The position numbers and the translations under genes are program-made. A stretch of 64,000 nt of DNA from DAOUAT01 sp964551735 (GTDB taxonomy: Bacteria; Chloroflexota; Anaerolineae; CG2-30-64-16), in contig CAZKEF010000025.1 in assembly GCA_964551735.1 (NCBI GenBank), forward strand, positions 1 to 64,000. Direction: 5' to 3'. Under the pieces are notes generated by a model. That model had not been told where the DNA came from. It made no database searches and worked only from the letters and a program-made list of their open reading frames with translations. Below are positions 53,036-62,507 of the stretch, piece after piece (within the stretch, counting starts at the first letter, position 1; each line of letters opens with the position of its first letter).

Positions 53036-54001
53036 ATGACACATCCCCTGCGCGACAACCTGATCACTATCCTCAAAATTGTCATCAGCATCGGCCTGAT
53101 CGCGTTCGCGTTCACCCTGGTGGACATGCGCCAGGTGGGCGCACAACTGGCACGCGCGCGGCCGGCGCTGTTCGTGGTCGCACTGCTCACCTATGTGCTG
53201 GCGATCATCGTGAACGGCGCCAAATGGCAGGTGCTGTTGCGCGCCCAGGGCATTCGCATCCCCTTCCGGGCGTTGCTACGCTTCCTATTTGTTGGCTTTT
53301 TCTTCAACAACTTCCTGCCGGCCAACGTGGGCGGCGACGTGATGCGCGGCTACGGCCTGGCGCGCTATACCGACCGCGCGGCTGATGCCGCCGTATCGGT
53401 AATCATGGATCGCATCATCGGGCTGATGGCCTACATGAGCACTGCGGTGGTCGCCGCTATCGTCGCCGTGAACCTGACCGGCCACAGCGAACTGGCGCAG
53501 GTGGAATGGGTGGCATTGGTGGCCCTGGGGGTGCTGCTGATCGGGTTCGGGGTGCTGCTCAGCCGCCGGCTGCGCTCGTTGATCGCCCGGCTGTTCACCT
53601 GGCGTTGGCTGAAGCCGCTGGCGCCGCTGTGGGGGCGCGTCTCCGACGCGTTCAACGCGTACCGCTTCCGGTACGACGCGCTTGTCCTGGCCTTTGGCGT
53701 CGCCTTGACCGGAATCTTGTGCACCACCTTCGTCAACTGGCTGTTGTCGCAGTCCATGGGCGGGCTGATGCCGCTCTCAACCATCTTCCTGTTCAATCCG
53801 CTGATCGCCCTGGTGCTGATGATCCCCATCTCCATCGGCGGCATCGGGGTCAGCCAGACCGCGTACCCGTTCTTCTTCGGCCTGGCCGGCGTGCCCAGCG
53901 ACCATGCCCTGGCGGTGTCCCTGTTGATGCAGGCCATTGCCTTGCTGGGCAGCCTGCCGGGCGGCGTGCTGTGGCTGCATACCCGGCGCGCAGCCAGATA
54001 G
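53036..54001 (+). CDS. UPF0104/LPG-synthase-type transmembrane protein
   Basis: A 321-residue membrane protein of the lysylphosphatidylglycerol-synthase TM family without the catalytic domain, with about eight helices. FNNFLPANVGGDVMRGY and SVIMDRIIGL are the family blocks. Such proteins act as lipid flippases or help move glycolipids. It begins 9 nt after the glycosyltransferase stop; ATG 53036 or the GTG at 53030 could be used. The pair may build and move a glycolipid. Confidence 0.88.
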   Translation: MTHPLRDNLITILKIVISIGLIAFAFTLVDMRQVGAQLARARPALFVVALLTYVLAIIVNGAKWQVLLRAQGIRIPFRALLRFLFVGFFFNNFLPANVGGDVMRGYGLARYTDRAADAAVSVIMDRIIGLMAYMSTAVVAAIVAVNLTGHSELAQVEWVALVALGVLLIGFGVLLSRRLRSLIARLFTWRWLKPLAPLWGRVSDAFNAYRFRYDALVLAFGVALTGILCTTFVNWLLSQSMGGLMPLSTIFLFNPLIALVLMIPISIGGIGVSQTAYPFFFGLAGVPSDHALAVSLLMQAIALLGSLPGGVLWLHTRRAAR

Positions 54002-54028
54002 GTTACTCGGTGCTGTTCAGACATATCC

Positions 54029-54091
54029 TGGAACCGAGGCTTCAGCCGGTCTCTTGTACCGAGCGCCCAACCGGCTGAAGCCTCGATTCCG
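54029..54091. repeat. GAGGCTTCAGCCGGT inverted repeat, copy C
   Basis: GAACCGAGGCTTCAGCCGGT and ACCGGCTGAAGCCTCGATTC form a 20-bp stem with one mismatch, about 20 nt apart. It is the best preserved of the three copies. It lies between the UPF0104 gene and the S9 peptidase gene. Confidence 0.85.
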
Positions 54092-54108
54092 ACAGACTGA
54101 GGTTCACC

Positions 54109-56049
54109 ATGACCAGATCAATGATCGCGCCCTATGGCGCATGGAAATCGCCTATCACTTCCGACCTGATCGTCGCCGGGGCCGTTGGCCTGGGTGGGAT
54201 CACGGTGGATGGGGAGGACGTCTACTGGCTGGAGAGTCGCCCTACGGAGCGCGGCCGCTCGGCCCTAGCCCGCCGCTCGGCCGACGGGCAGATAGCAGAT
54301 GCCATCCCCGCCCCGTTCAACGTGCGCACGCGCGTCCACGAATACGGCGGCGGTGAGTACCTGGCCGCCGGGCGCGAGGTCTTCTTCGTCAACTTCGCGG
54401 ATCAGCGCGTCTACCGCCTGGCACCGGGTGGCGACGCCGCGCCGCAGCCGATCACGCCGGAGCTACCGCTGCGCTATGCCGATTTCGTGCTGGATCGCGG
54501 CCGGGGTCGGCTAATCTGTATCCGCGAGGATCACACCGACCCGGCGCACCCTCCGGTCAGCACGGTGGTAAGCCTGGAATTGACATGCGACCCTGATGGC
54601 GGCCGGGTGCTGGCCTCGGGCAACGACTTCTACGCGTCCCCCCGGCTGAGCCCCGACGGAAGCCGGCTGGCATGGCTCACCTGGCATAACCCCAACATGC
54701 CCTGGGACGGCAGCGAGTTGTGGGTCGCTGAGCTGGGCGCCACGGGGACGGTCAGCCGCGCCGAGCTGGTGGCCGGCGGCCCGGAGGAGTCCATCTTCCA
54801 GCCCCAATGGTCACCCGATGGCATGCTGCACTTCATCTCCGACCGCACGGGCTGGTGGAACCTGTACCGCTGGCAGGATGGCCGCGCCGAGCCGTTGGCC
54901 GAGAAAGCGGCTGAGTTCGGCCTGCCGCAGTGGGTCTTCAACATGTCTACCTACGCCTTTGTGGACGCGGGCCGCATCGCTTGCGCATACACGGAGGCCG
55001 GCATGTGGCGACTGGCGCTGCTGGATAGCGCCACTGGCACGCTGACACCGCTCGAAATCCCGTACACTGAGATCAGCAACGTGCGCGCAGCCGGGGCGCA
55101 CGTTTACTTCCTGGGTGGCGCGCCCGATCAGCCGGCCTCGGTTGTCGCGCTGGACCTCCTGACCGGCCGCTGCGCTGTGCCGCGCCGATCCAGCGACCTG
55201 GTGGTGGACGCAGGCTACATTTCACGGCCACGCACCATCGAGTTCCCCACTGAGGGCGGGCTGACCGCGTTCGGACATTTCTACCCACCATGCAACCGCG
55301 ATTACGCGGCGCCGGCCGGCGAAAAGCCGCCGCTGCTGGTCTTCAGCCATGGCGGGCCCACCGGCAACTCGTCCACCACCCTGCGCTTGGCCATCCAATA
55401 CTGGACGAGCCGCGGCTTCGCGGTGCTGGACGTGAACTACGGCGGCAGCACCGGCTACGGCCGCGCGTATCGGGAGCGGCTGACCGGCGGCTGGGGCGTG
55501 GTGGATGTAGATGACTGCGTCAGCGGCGCGCGTTACCTGGCCGGCCGCGGCGAGGTGGACGGCGGCCGGCTGGCGATCCGCGGGGGCAGCGCGGGTGGCT
55601 ACACCACGCTCTGCGCGCTGACCTTCCGGGATGCATTCCGGGCTGGTGCCAGCCACTATGGCATCGGCGATCTGGAAGCGCTGGCCCTGGACACGCACAA
55701 GTTCGAGGCGCGCTACCTGGACCGGTTGGTGGGGCCATACCCCGAACGCCGTGATCTGTACGTGGCGCGCTCGCCCATCCACTTCACCGAGCGGCTGGCC
55801 TGCCCAGTCATCTTCTTCCAGGGCCTGGACGACAAGGTGGTGCCGCCCAACCAGGCCGAGGCGATGTTCGCGGCGGTGCGGGCTAAGAGGCTGCCTACGG
55901 CCTACCTGGCGTTCGAGGAGGAGGGGCACGGCTTCCGTCAGGCGAAGAATATGAAGCGGGCGCTGGATGCTGAGCTCTACTTCTACAGCCGCGTCTTCGG
56001 GTTCGAGCTGGCCGACCCGATTGAGCCGGTAACGATCGTAAATCTTTAG
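54109..56049 (+). CDS. S9 family peptidase (acylaminoacyl/dipeptidyl-peptidase type)
   Basis: A 646-residue serine peptidase. An N-terminal beta-propeller (residues ~1-370; repeats such as SPRLSPDGSRLAWLTWHNP and FQPQWSPDGMLHFISDRTG) guards an alpha/beta-hydrolase domain. The catalytic triad is Ser in IRGGSAGGYTT, Asp in FQGLDDKVVPPNQ, and His in EEEGHGFRQ. No signal peptide, so it works in the cytosol on oligopeptides. The following HD gene starts 8 nt later and may be cotranscribed. Confidence 0.93.
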   Translation: MTRSMIAPYGAWKSPITSDLIVAGAVGLGGITVDGEDVYWLESRPTERGRSALARRSADGQIADAIPAPFNVRTRVHEYGGGEYLAAGREVFFVNFADQRVYRLAPGGDAAPQPITPELPLRYADFVLDRGRGRLICIREDHTDPAHPPVSTVVSLELTCDPDGGRVLASGNDFYASPRLSPDGSRLAWLTWHNPNMPWDGSELWVAELGATGTVSRAELVAGGPEESIFQPQWSPDGMLHFISDRTGWWNLYRWQDGRAEPLAEKAAEFGLPQWVFNMSTYAFVDAGRIACAYTEAGMWRLALLDSATGTLTPLEIPYTEISNVRAAGAHVYFLGGAPDQPASVVALDLLTGRCAVPRRSSDLVVDAGYISRPRTIEFPTEGGLTAFGHFYPPCNRDYAAPAGEKPPLLVFSHGGPTGNSSTTLRLAIQYWTSRGFAVLDVNYGGSTGYGRAYRERLTGGWGVVDVDDCVSGARYLAGRGEVDGGRLAIRGGSAGGYTTLCALTFRDAFRAGASHYGIGDLEALALDTHKFEARYLDRLVGPYPERRDLYVARSPIHFTERLACPVIFFQGLDDKVVPPNQAEAMFAAVRAKRLPTAYLAFEEEGHGFRQAKNMKRALDAELYFYSRVFGFELADPIEPVTIVNL

Positions 56050-56057
56050 ATTATCAT

Positions 56058-56702
56058 ATGCACAAGACAACGATCACCATCGAGCAAGCCCGGCTGCTCT
56101 ACGAATCCGGCGGGGGCGGGCACGACTTCGACCATGTGCTGCGCGTGACCGCGCTGGCCGAACGGATTGCGGCCGCCGAGGGCGCCGACTTGGCGGTCGT
56201 GCGGACGGCAGCACTATTGCACGACGTGGCCGAAAGCCGCGCGCGGCATGATCATCACCTGCGTGGGGCTGAGCTGTCTCGGGAGATCCTGGCAGACCAG
56301 CCGGCTGACTTCGTGGATGCCGTCGCTCATGCCATCGAAGCGCACCGCTTTCGCGAGGAGCCGGCCCCGCGCACCCCTGAAGCCCAGTGTCTCTCCGATG
56401 CCGACAAGCTCGACGCCATCGGCGCTATCGGGATCGCGCGGGTGTTCGCGTACGCGGGCAATCGCGGTACGGCCCTGTGGCATCGGCCCTGGCGTGAGAT
56501 CGCGGTCGAGGGTGGTGACCCCCTGCTCATGCCCAAGCTGCTAGGCGACAACTACACCCCGACTCACGAATTCGTCTACAAACTGGATCGCATCCCCGAC
56601 CGGCTCTATACCGCGGCCGCGCGCGCCATCGCCGCCGAACGGCAGGCGTTCATGCGCGCGTTCTTCGAACGATTGGATGACGAGATGTTGGGGGATACGT
56701 GA
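56058..56702 (+). CDS. HD-domain phosphohydrolase
   Basis: A 214-residue HD hydrolase of the YedJ/YpgQ type. The metal ligands are in GHDFDHVLRVTAL, AALLHDVAES (HD), and SDADKLDAIGAIG near residue 115. These enzymes remove phosphate from nucleotides; the substrate here is unknown. It starts 8 nt after the S9 peptidase stop. The gene is followed by a word repeat. Confidence 0.88.
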   Translation: MHKTTITIEQARLLYESGGGGHDFDHVLRVTALAERIAAAEGADLAVVRTAALLHDVAESRARHDHHLRGAELSREILADQPADFVDAVAHAIEAHRFREEPAPRTPEAQCLSDADKLDAIGAIGIARVFAYAGNRGTALWHRPWREIAVEGGDPLLMPKLLGDNYTPTHEFVYKLDRIPDRLYTAAARAIAAERQAFMRAFFERLDDEMLGDT

Positions 56703-56795
56703 CAACGCGATGACGTGATAACGTGCGAACGTGCTAACGTGAAATGCAAAAGTCGCGGCGCTGCAAGTCACGCATCACGTATCATGCAGCACGTC
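56702..56795. repeat. Word repeat tract (AACGTG and CACGTC words)
   Basis: Variants of GATGACGTGATAACGTGCG, GAACGTGCTAACGTG, and then ACGCATCACGTATCATGC and AGCACGTCATCACTG. The first part is repeats of AACGTG, the second its approximate inverted complement. It lies between convergent genes, so it may stop both transcripts. Confidence 0.75.
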
Positions 56796-56796
56796 A

Positions 56797-58152
56797 TCAC
56801 TGCCCGATATCCAACGTCGCGGTCACCATTTCACCCGTCTGCACCGTGATGCCAGGCAGGCTGCGCGTGCCGCGCAGGTCGGGCAGCACCACTTCCACAT
56901 CGTAGGCGCCGGCTCGCAGGGTGAAAGTCGCTGGATTCTCCGTGCGCCAGCCGGCCGGGTTCTGGCGGTCACCAGCCGGATAAACCATGATGTCCACCTG
57001 TGGGATCGTATTGCCCTGGGTTACTGTGACGGTCAAGGTGCCCAGGTCCAACACTACATCCCGCGAGGTCACGCTGCCCGCCATCACTTCAACCGCCGTC
57101 AAACGTTCCTCATTATCACCGGCTCGCGCTACCACATCGTACGGGCCATCCGCAAGTGCAAACTGGGCTTCAGCCTCTTGGCGCGCGGCGACGGGTGACT
57201 GCTGACCGGCCGGGTAAACCGTCACGGTAACGCCGTCCGCCAACACCCCAGGCGTCTCGAACACACGCACCAGCAAAGTCGTCGCCGGATCAAGCGTAGG
57301 CGCTTGCCCGGCTGCCGGCGCGGTTGCTGCCAACGCGGATACGTCTACAGTTTCGGCAGGCGCCTCTACCGCAATAGCCGGATCATCGTAGCCCCAGAAG
57401 CGCCAGACTACTTCCAGCCAGGGGGCCGGCTCGCCATCGGACCCAATAATGAGCAAGGTGGCCGCGGCTTGATAGATCCGGCCGCTCTCCCCGACCCAGT
57501 ACGTCACCGTGTGCGGCGCCAACAACGGGCGGAGCTGCGCCTCCAAGGCCTCTCGCTCTTCCGCCTGTGCGGCCACGGTCGAGACACCGGCGCGCAACAG
57601 GCGTTCGATAGTGGCCGCCGAGAAGAATGCCTGCACCTTGGTCGTCGGCTCGGTGACATCGGCGACGGGATCCGGCTCACCGGTCGCGATCTCATCGGCC
57701 AGGGGGTAGAGCCGCAGCACGCTGAAGGGCGACGCCAAGCCCCAACCGGCATCAAAGCCAGCTCCCGGCCAGCGGATCCAGGTAGGATCCGTCTCGGCGC
57801 GCGTGTAGCTGCGCAGCGTCCCACCCGGTGCATCCGCCACGATGATCAATTCTTCTGGGATATCTTGGCCGTGCCGGGTGATCTGGGCCAACGCGCCCTC
57901 GCGATACTCCCCCGTGATGACGGTCAACGGCTCGTCGGGCGCCCTCGCCGGTCGCAGCGCCACCTGGTAACGGAAAGCTGTGGGCAACGCCAGGATCGCC
58001 TGATCGGCTGCAGGCAATGGCGTGGATGTTTGAAGCACGACCGGCTGAGGCGTGGTTGGAAACTGAGTTGGCGTAGTCGGGCCAGGCGCCGATTGACAGC
58101 CGGGAAGGGCAAGCAACAGCGCCAGCAGCACCGGCAAAAACGAGCGAGTCAT
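56797..58152 (-). CDS. Lipoprotein of unknown function
   Basis: A 451-residue exported lipoprotein. The signal peptide ends in a lipobox LPGC near residue 19, then a Thr/Pro-rich linker. The middle part (~residues 50-270) resembles LppX/LprG-like lipid-binding lipoproteins in outline but no motif is certain. The last ~150 residues carry two beta-sandwich (carboxypeptidase-regulatory-like) repeats ending DVVARAGDNEERLTAVEV and YDVEVVLPDLRGTRSLPG. It probably sits on the cell surface. ATG 58152 is chosen by the lipobox. Confidence 0.75.
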   Translation of the reverse strand: MTRSFLPVLLALLLALPGCQSAPGPTTPTQFPTTPQPVVLQTSTPLPAADQAILALPTAFRYQVALRPARAPDEPLTVITGEYREGALAQITRHGQDIPEELIIVADAPGGTLRSYTRAETDPTWIRWPGAGFDAGWGLASPFSVLRLYPLADEIATGEPDPVADVTEPTTKVQAFFSAATIERLLRAGVSTVAAQAEEREALEAQLRPLLAPHTVTYWVGESGRIYQAAATLLIIGSDGEPAPWLEVVWRFWGYDDPAIAVEAPAETVDVSALAATAPAAGQAPTLDPATTLLVRVFETPGVLADGVTVTVYPAGQQSPVAARQEAEAQFALADGPYDVVARAGDNEERLTAVEVMAGSVTSRDVVLDLGTLTVTVTQGNTIPQVDIMVYPAGDRQNPAGWRTENPATFTLRAGAYDVEVVLPDLRGTRSLPGITVQTGEMVTATLDIGQ

Positions 58153-58245
58153 GGCAGGTCTCCAGGGGCGGCTGCACAGCCGCAGGGTGACAGGATTATA
58201 CCGCATCCGCGAGCCGAATTGAAATTGCCGGGAGACATGGTGCGA

Positions 58246-58274
58246 TTGACACCCCTGCTGGGGCCGATTAGAAT
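58246..58274 (+). promoter_or_regulatory. Promoter of the MaoC-like gene
   Basis: TTGACA and TAGAAT with a 17-nt spacer; a GGAGG site and ATG follow at normal distance. Confidence 0.75.
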
Positions 58275-58305
58275 AGACGCAATCTGAGACACCAGGAGGA
58301 CCCTC

Positions 58306-58773
58306 ATGGCCGAGTTAGCACTGCAGCGCGGGCTGTATTTCGAAGAATACAATATTGGCGACTTCATCACCACGCCCGGCCGTACCATCACTGAAGCTGA
58401 TATCGTGAATTTCGCGGCGCTCAGCGGTGACTGGAACGCCATCCATGTGGACGCCGAATACGCCAAACAAGGCATGTTCGGTGAGCGCATCGCGCACGGT
58501 CTGCTGGGTTTGTCTATTGCGTCCGGCCTAGCGGTGCAGATGGGCTTCATCACGGGCACCGTGATCGCGTTCATGGGGCTGGACTGGAAGTTCCGCGCCG
58601 TTATCAAAATCGGCGACACCATCCACGTGCGCGCTGAAATCGCGGAGAAAAAGGCTGTGCCGCGGTTGGGCGGCGGTGTTGTCACCTTTAACGTCGAGGT
58701 AATCAACCAGCGCGGGGAGACGACGCAAAAGGGCACGTGGAGCATGCTCGTGAAATTCGGGTCGGAAGGATGA
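58306..58773 (+). CDS. MaoC-family (R)-hydratase/dehydratase
   Basis: A 155-residue hot-dog-fold protein. The hydratase 2 motif is seen as FAALSGDWNAIHVDAEYAK, with the catalytic Asp and His of D-x4-H (DWNAIH), then RIAHGLLGLSIASGL. It hydrates enoyl-CoA in fatty-acid or related metabolism; the specific substrate is unknown. It has its own promoter. Confidence 0.92.
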   Translation: MAELALQRGLYFEEYNIGDFITTPGRTITEADIVNFAALSGDWNAIHVDAEYAKQGMFGERIAHGLLGLSIASGLAVQMGFITGTVIAFMGLDWKFRAVIKIGDTIHVRAEIAEKKAVPRLGGGVVTFNVEVINQRGETTQKGTWSMLVKFGSEG

Positions 58774-58874
58774 GCAGGGTGACGCAGCGCCGGTGCACAG
58801 ATGCGTCCATGGCTGGCGCGTTCGCGTCCCCTGTGCTACAATGGCGGCCTAAATGAATCTTCTTCGCGCGAGGC

Positions 58875-59885
58875 ATGATGTCACCCTGGCCTATCACCGG
58901 ACACGAGTGGGCGTTGGAACTGCTGGCGCACGCGCTCCGCGACAGCCGGCCCAGCCACGCCTACCTTTTCACCGGTCCGGCACAGGTAGGCAAGACGACC
59001 GTCGCACGCGCGTTTGCCCAGGCGCTGGTGTGCGAGCGAAGCGATCAAAACGGGGGCACACCGTGTGCAGATGGGCAAGACGCCTGTCGCACATGCCAGC
59101 GCGTGGCCCAGGGTCGTTATCCCGATGTTCAGCTCATCGCCGCCGAGAAGAACACGATCCAGATTGACCAGGTGCGCGCCCTACAAAGCGATGCGGCAAT
59201 TGCCCCGCTTGAGGGCCGACGTAAAGTCTTCATCATCAGCGAGATCGAACGCGCCAGCTTGCCAGCCGCTAACGCGCTGCTCAAAACCCTGGAGGAGCCG
59301 CCATCGCAGGTCATCCTGCTGCTGACCACGGCACGCCGTGACCTAGTGCTGCCGACGATCCTGTCGCGCTGCCAGGTGATCGCACTGCGCGGGCTGCCGC
59401 TGGCGCAAGTGCGCGATGCACTGCAAACACGTTGGGGCGTGGATGAGGAGCGCGCCACGCTGCTGGCACAACTCAGTGCGGGACGACTGGGCTGGGCCGT
59501 GAGCGCGCACACTGATGCTGCATTGTGGGAGATGCGTGCCCGCCACCTGGATGCGCTGCTGGCGCTAACCGGCGAAGGATACCTGGGCCGGTTAGCCTAT
59601 GCGGAGATGCTAAGCCGGGCGGGGGGCGAGCTGGAGACCGCGCTGGGCCTGTGGGCGACCTGGTGGCGCGATGTGCTGCTGGTGCAGCGCGGCCTGGTCA
59701 CCACTGTGTTGAACCTTGACCGCAAAACGCAGCTCATACAACAGGCCGGGCTGTATCGGGCCGAGCAGGTGGAAGCGGCCCTTGCCGACTTGGTGCAGAC
59801 CGTGCGCCGCATCAAAGCTAATATCAACGCGCGTCTGGCGCTCGACGTATTGCTGCTGCGTCTGCCGAGGCCGACCGTCGCCTGA
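58875..59885 (+). CDS. holB: DNA polymerase III delta' subunit
   Basis: A 336-residue clamp-loader subunit. The P-loop region is FTGPAQVGKTTVA near residue 32, and cysteines CADGQDACRTCQ form the zinc module of clamp loaders. NALLKTLEEPP and the sensor motif LPTILSRCQ are also typical. It loads the sliding clamp at the replication fork. A -10-like TACAAT is near 58837. The PSP1 gene follows, as in many Gram-positive genomes (holB-ricT). Confidence 0.92.
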   Translation: MMSPWPITGHEWALELLAHALRDSRPSHAYLFTGPAQVGKTTVARAFAQALVCERSDQNGGTPCADGQDACRTCQRVAQGRYPDVQLIAAEKNTIQIDQVRALQSDAAIAPLEGRRKVFIISEIERASLPAANALLKTLEEPPSQVILLLTTARRDLVLPTILSRCQVIALRGLPLAQVRDALQTRWGVDEERATLLAQLSAGRLGWAVSAHTDAALWEMRARHLDALLALTGEGYLGRLAYAEMLSRAGGELETALGLWATWWRDVLLVQRGLVTTVLNLDRKTQLIQQAGLYRAEQVEAALADLVQTVRRIKANINARLALDVLLLRLPRPTVA

Positions 59886-59905
59886 TGGACCGAAGAGGAG
59901 TCTTT

Positions 59906-60901
59906 ATGCCGATCGTGGTCGGTGTTGCCTTTAAGCCCGTAACCCGTGTCTATTACTTCGATCCTGCAGACCTGAATGACCTACAGCCGGGAGAACACGT
60001 AGTGGTGGAAACCTCGCGCGGCCGCTCCCTGGGCCAGATCGTGTTCGCAGCCAAGATGGTGACTGATTCGGAGATCAGCGGGAGCCTGAAACCGGTCGTG
60101 CGCCGCGCTACCGCCTGGGACATGGTCCAGAACGACCAGATGGCCCACCGCGAGCCCGAGGCGCTGGACATCTGTCGCAAGCGAGCGCGTGCACTGGGCC
60201 TGGACATCAAGGTCGTGAAGGTGGAATTCAGTTTCGATGGCAGCAGTGCAGTCGTCTATTTCACCTCTGAGCAGCGGATTGACTTCCGTAACCTGGTGCA
60301 CGAACTCTCTCAGCAGTTGCGCACCCGCGTGGAAATGCGCCAGGTGGGCGTGCGCGATGAGGCCAAGTTCCTGGGCGGGATCGGTCGATGCGGCCGAGAG
60401 TTATGCTGCGCGACCTGGCTGCGCGAGTTTGCGCCCGTCTCGATCAAGATGGCCAAAACCCAAGAACTTCCGCTGAACGCGCCGGAAGTCTCCGGCGCGT
60501 GCGGCCGTTTGTTATGCTGCCTGGCCTACGAAAACGATTTCTATGCCGAAGCGCGCAAGCAGATGCCGCGCATCAATAGCATCGTGGAAACGCCCCAGGG
60601 GCCGGGTAAGGTGAAACAAGTGCATGTGCTCACCAGTTCGATCCGTGTGCTGGTGGAGGGCCCGAACGAAACACGCCAAATGGTAGACATAGCCGTGCCA
60701 GAGCCAGTATTTCAGCTCAGGCCGCAGCAGCATGCAACCACAGCCAGCTCAGGCCGCCGGCTATCATCAGAACCCGTCGAGGAGGAAGCAGCGGAGGAAT
60801 CGCCTGCCCCGGAGGCCACAAGCGAGGAGCCGTCACAAACCGAAAGCGCCACGCCGCCTTCCAAGTCGCGGCGTTCCCGTTCACGACGCAAGAAACGCTG
60901 A
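59906..60901 (+). CDS. PSP1/RicT-like (YaaT) protein
   Basis: A 331-residue protein. The PSP1 domain (residues ~1-230) has LQPGEHVVVETSRGRSLG and the Cys-rich block GGIGRCGRELCCATWL, later GACGRLLCCLAYE; these cysteines bind an Fe-S cluster in RicT. In Bacillus, RicT helps RNase Y cleave messages. An RNase Y gene lies at 14.5 kb in this window. The C-terminus (about 70 residues) is acidic, then basic. ATG 59906 has an AGAGGAG site and starts 20 nt past the holB stop. Confidence 0.9.
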   Translation: MPIVVGVAFKPVTRVYYFDPADLNDLQPGEHVVVETSRGRSLGQIVFAAKMVTDSEISGSLKPVVRRATAWDMVQNDQMAHREPEALDICRKRARALGLDIKVVKVEFSFDGSSAVVYFTSEQRIDFRNLVHELSQQLRTRVEMRQVGVRDEAKFLGGIGRCGRELCCATWLREFAPVSIKMAKTQELPLNAPEVSGACGRLLCCLAYENDFYAEARKQMPRINSIVETPQGPGKVKQVHVLTSSIRVLVEGPNETRQMVDIAVPEPVFQLRPQQHATTASSGRRLSSEPVEEEAAEESPAPEATSEEPSQTESATPPSKSRRSRSRRKKR

Positions 60902-60975
60902 ACATGCCTCACGCACAGGGTGGGCGCTACGCGGCGAACGGCCCGCGCAACCCGGTCGTGCTGTGAGCAGCACAC

Positions 60976-61239
60976 TCATGATCTGGGTTCTACGACAAAC
61001 TTGATCGCAGTACGCTCCTTGCCTTCAACATCAATGTCAACAAACTCAGGGAAACACCGAATATCAATGTTGTCCGAGGCAAGATAATTCCTGGCGATCG
61101 CGATGGCCTTGATGGCTTGGTTGACGGCACTGGCGCCGATCGCCTGTACTTCAACATAACGGGTGTCGCGCATCATACCAGCAATGGCGCCAGCGACCGC
61201 AGTAGAACGAGAACGGGCCGAGACCTTGATGATGTCCAT
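60976..61239 (-). CDS. spoVS: Stage V sporulation protein S homologue
   Basis: An 87-residue Alba-like protein matching SpoVS nearly end to end: DIIKVSARSRSTAVAGAIAG, AIGASAVNQAIKAIAIAR, and a C-terminal TAIKFVVEP. SpoVS occurs in many non-sporulating bacteria, where it probably binds RNA or DNA. It is convergent with the PSP1 gene. ATG 61239 follows a GGAGG site. Confidence 0.95.
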   Translation of the reverse strand: MDIIKVSARSRSTAVAGAIAGMMRDTRYVEVQAIGASAVNQAIKAIAIARNYLASDNIDIRCFPEFVDIDVEGKERTAIKFVVEPRS

Positions 61240-61317
61240 GGAAGCCTCCTGCGTTAAGTCGTCGTTGGCAACCGGGAAACTGACCTGCTCGGCTAATTGC
61301 GCCTGTACATACGGATT

Positions 61318-61346
61318 ATTTTACACCCATCGCAGCCTAAATGCAA
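61318..61346 (-). promoter_or_regulatory. Promoter of spoVS
   Basis: TTGCAT and TAAAAT, 17 nt apart on the minus strand. The 5' leader would be about 70 nt. Confidence 0.7.
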
Positions 61347-61406
61347 GAGGAAATGCAAGATTGGGTGAGTTCCGGGTGTGTGATAACTTCGCTAAGGACA
61401 TCTTGC

Positions 61407-62507
61407 GTGCGTGTCGTCATGGTCTCTAAGGCGCTGGTGGTGGGCGCCTACCAACGCAAACTGGAGGAATTGGCCCGCCAGCCCGACATCGAGCTGATTG
61501 CCATAATGCCATCCTGCTGGCGCGAGGGCCATAACGTGCTGCCGCTGGAACGCGCACACACCCATGGCTACGACCTGATCGTCGCGCCGCTAGTATTCAA
61601 CGGCCAGTTTCACCTGCACTTCTACCCCACTCTAGGCCATCTGCTCAATAGCCTCCGCCCCGACGTGCTGCACATGGACGAGGAGCCCTACAACCTGGCT
61701 ACCTGGCACGCGCTGCGCCTGGCCACGGTCAAGGGTGCGGCCAGCCTGTTCTTCACCTGGCAAAACCTGCATCGCCGCTACCCCTGGCCGTTCAGCCATT
61801 TTGAACAGGCCAACTATCGGCGGGCAGCCTATGCCATCGCCGGCAACCGCGACGCAGCGCGGGTGATGTGCGACAAGGGGTACCGCGGCTCAGTGGCGGT
61901 CATCCCCCAGTTCGGGGTGGATCCGGACATCTATGCGCCCGCAGCGCCGGCCCCCCGTGAGGAGTTCATCATTGGCTATGCCGGCCGCCTGGTGCCCGAA
62001 AAAGGCATCGCCGTACTGCTTGAGGCTTGCGCGCGTCTACGGATCCCCGGCTGGGCGCTACATCTGCTGGGCGACGGACCGGCGCGCGGCCAGTTCGAAA
62101 GCCTGACCGCAGCGCTGGGCATCGGCGAACGTGTGCGATTCCTTGGCCGCCGCCCCTCCACACAAACGCCCAGCTTCTACCGGAGCCTGGATGTCCTCGT
62201 CCTCCCTTCGCTGAGCCAACCCAACTGGGTGGAGCAATTCGGCCGGGTGCTGGTGGAGGCGATGGCCTGCGGGATCCCTGTCATCGGCTCTGACAGCGGT
62301 GAGATCCCGAACGTGATCGGCGACGCAGGGCTGGTGTGCCCAGAGGGCGATGCCGCTGCGCTCAGCGCTGCCCTGGTGAACCTGGCGCAGGATCCCGTGC
62401 GACGAGCTGCTGTGGGGGCGCAGGGGCGTGCTCGGGTGCTGGCTCACTACACACATCAGCATATTGCCGAGTCCACAGCCCAGGTCTACCGGGAGATGCT
62501 TGCCTGA
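61407..62507 (+). CDS. Group 1 (GT4) glycosyltransferase
   Basis: A 366-residue GT-B enzyme. The start VRVVMVSKALVVGAYQRKL is the family N-terminus, which favours the GTG at 61407 with AAGGA upstream over the ATG at 61419. The donor-binding half carries GYAGRLVPEKGIAVLLEA and PSLSQPNWVEQFGRVLVEAM, with the E-x7-E motif. It belongs to the exopolysaccharide cluster that runs off the window. Confidence 0.88.
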   Translation: MRVVMVSKALVVGAYQRKLEELARQPDIELIAIMPSCWREGHNVLPLERAHTHGYDLIVAPLVFNGQFHLHFYPTLGHLLNSLRPDVLHMDEEPYNLATWHALRLATVKGAASLFFTWQNLHRRYPWPFSHFEQANYRRAAYAIAGNRDAARVMCDKGYRGSVAVIPQFGVDPDIYAPAAPAPREEFIIGYAGRLVPEKGIAVLLEACARLRIPGWALHLLGDGPARGQFESLTAALGIGERVRFLGRRPSTQTPSFYRSLDVLVLPSLSQPNWVEQFGRVLVEAMACGIPVIGSDSGEIPNVIGDAGLVCPEGDAAALSAALVNLAQDPVRRAAVGAQGRARVLAHYTHQHIAESTAQVYREMLA

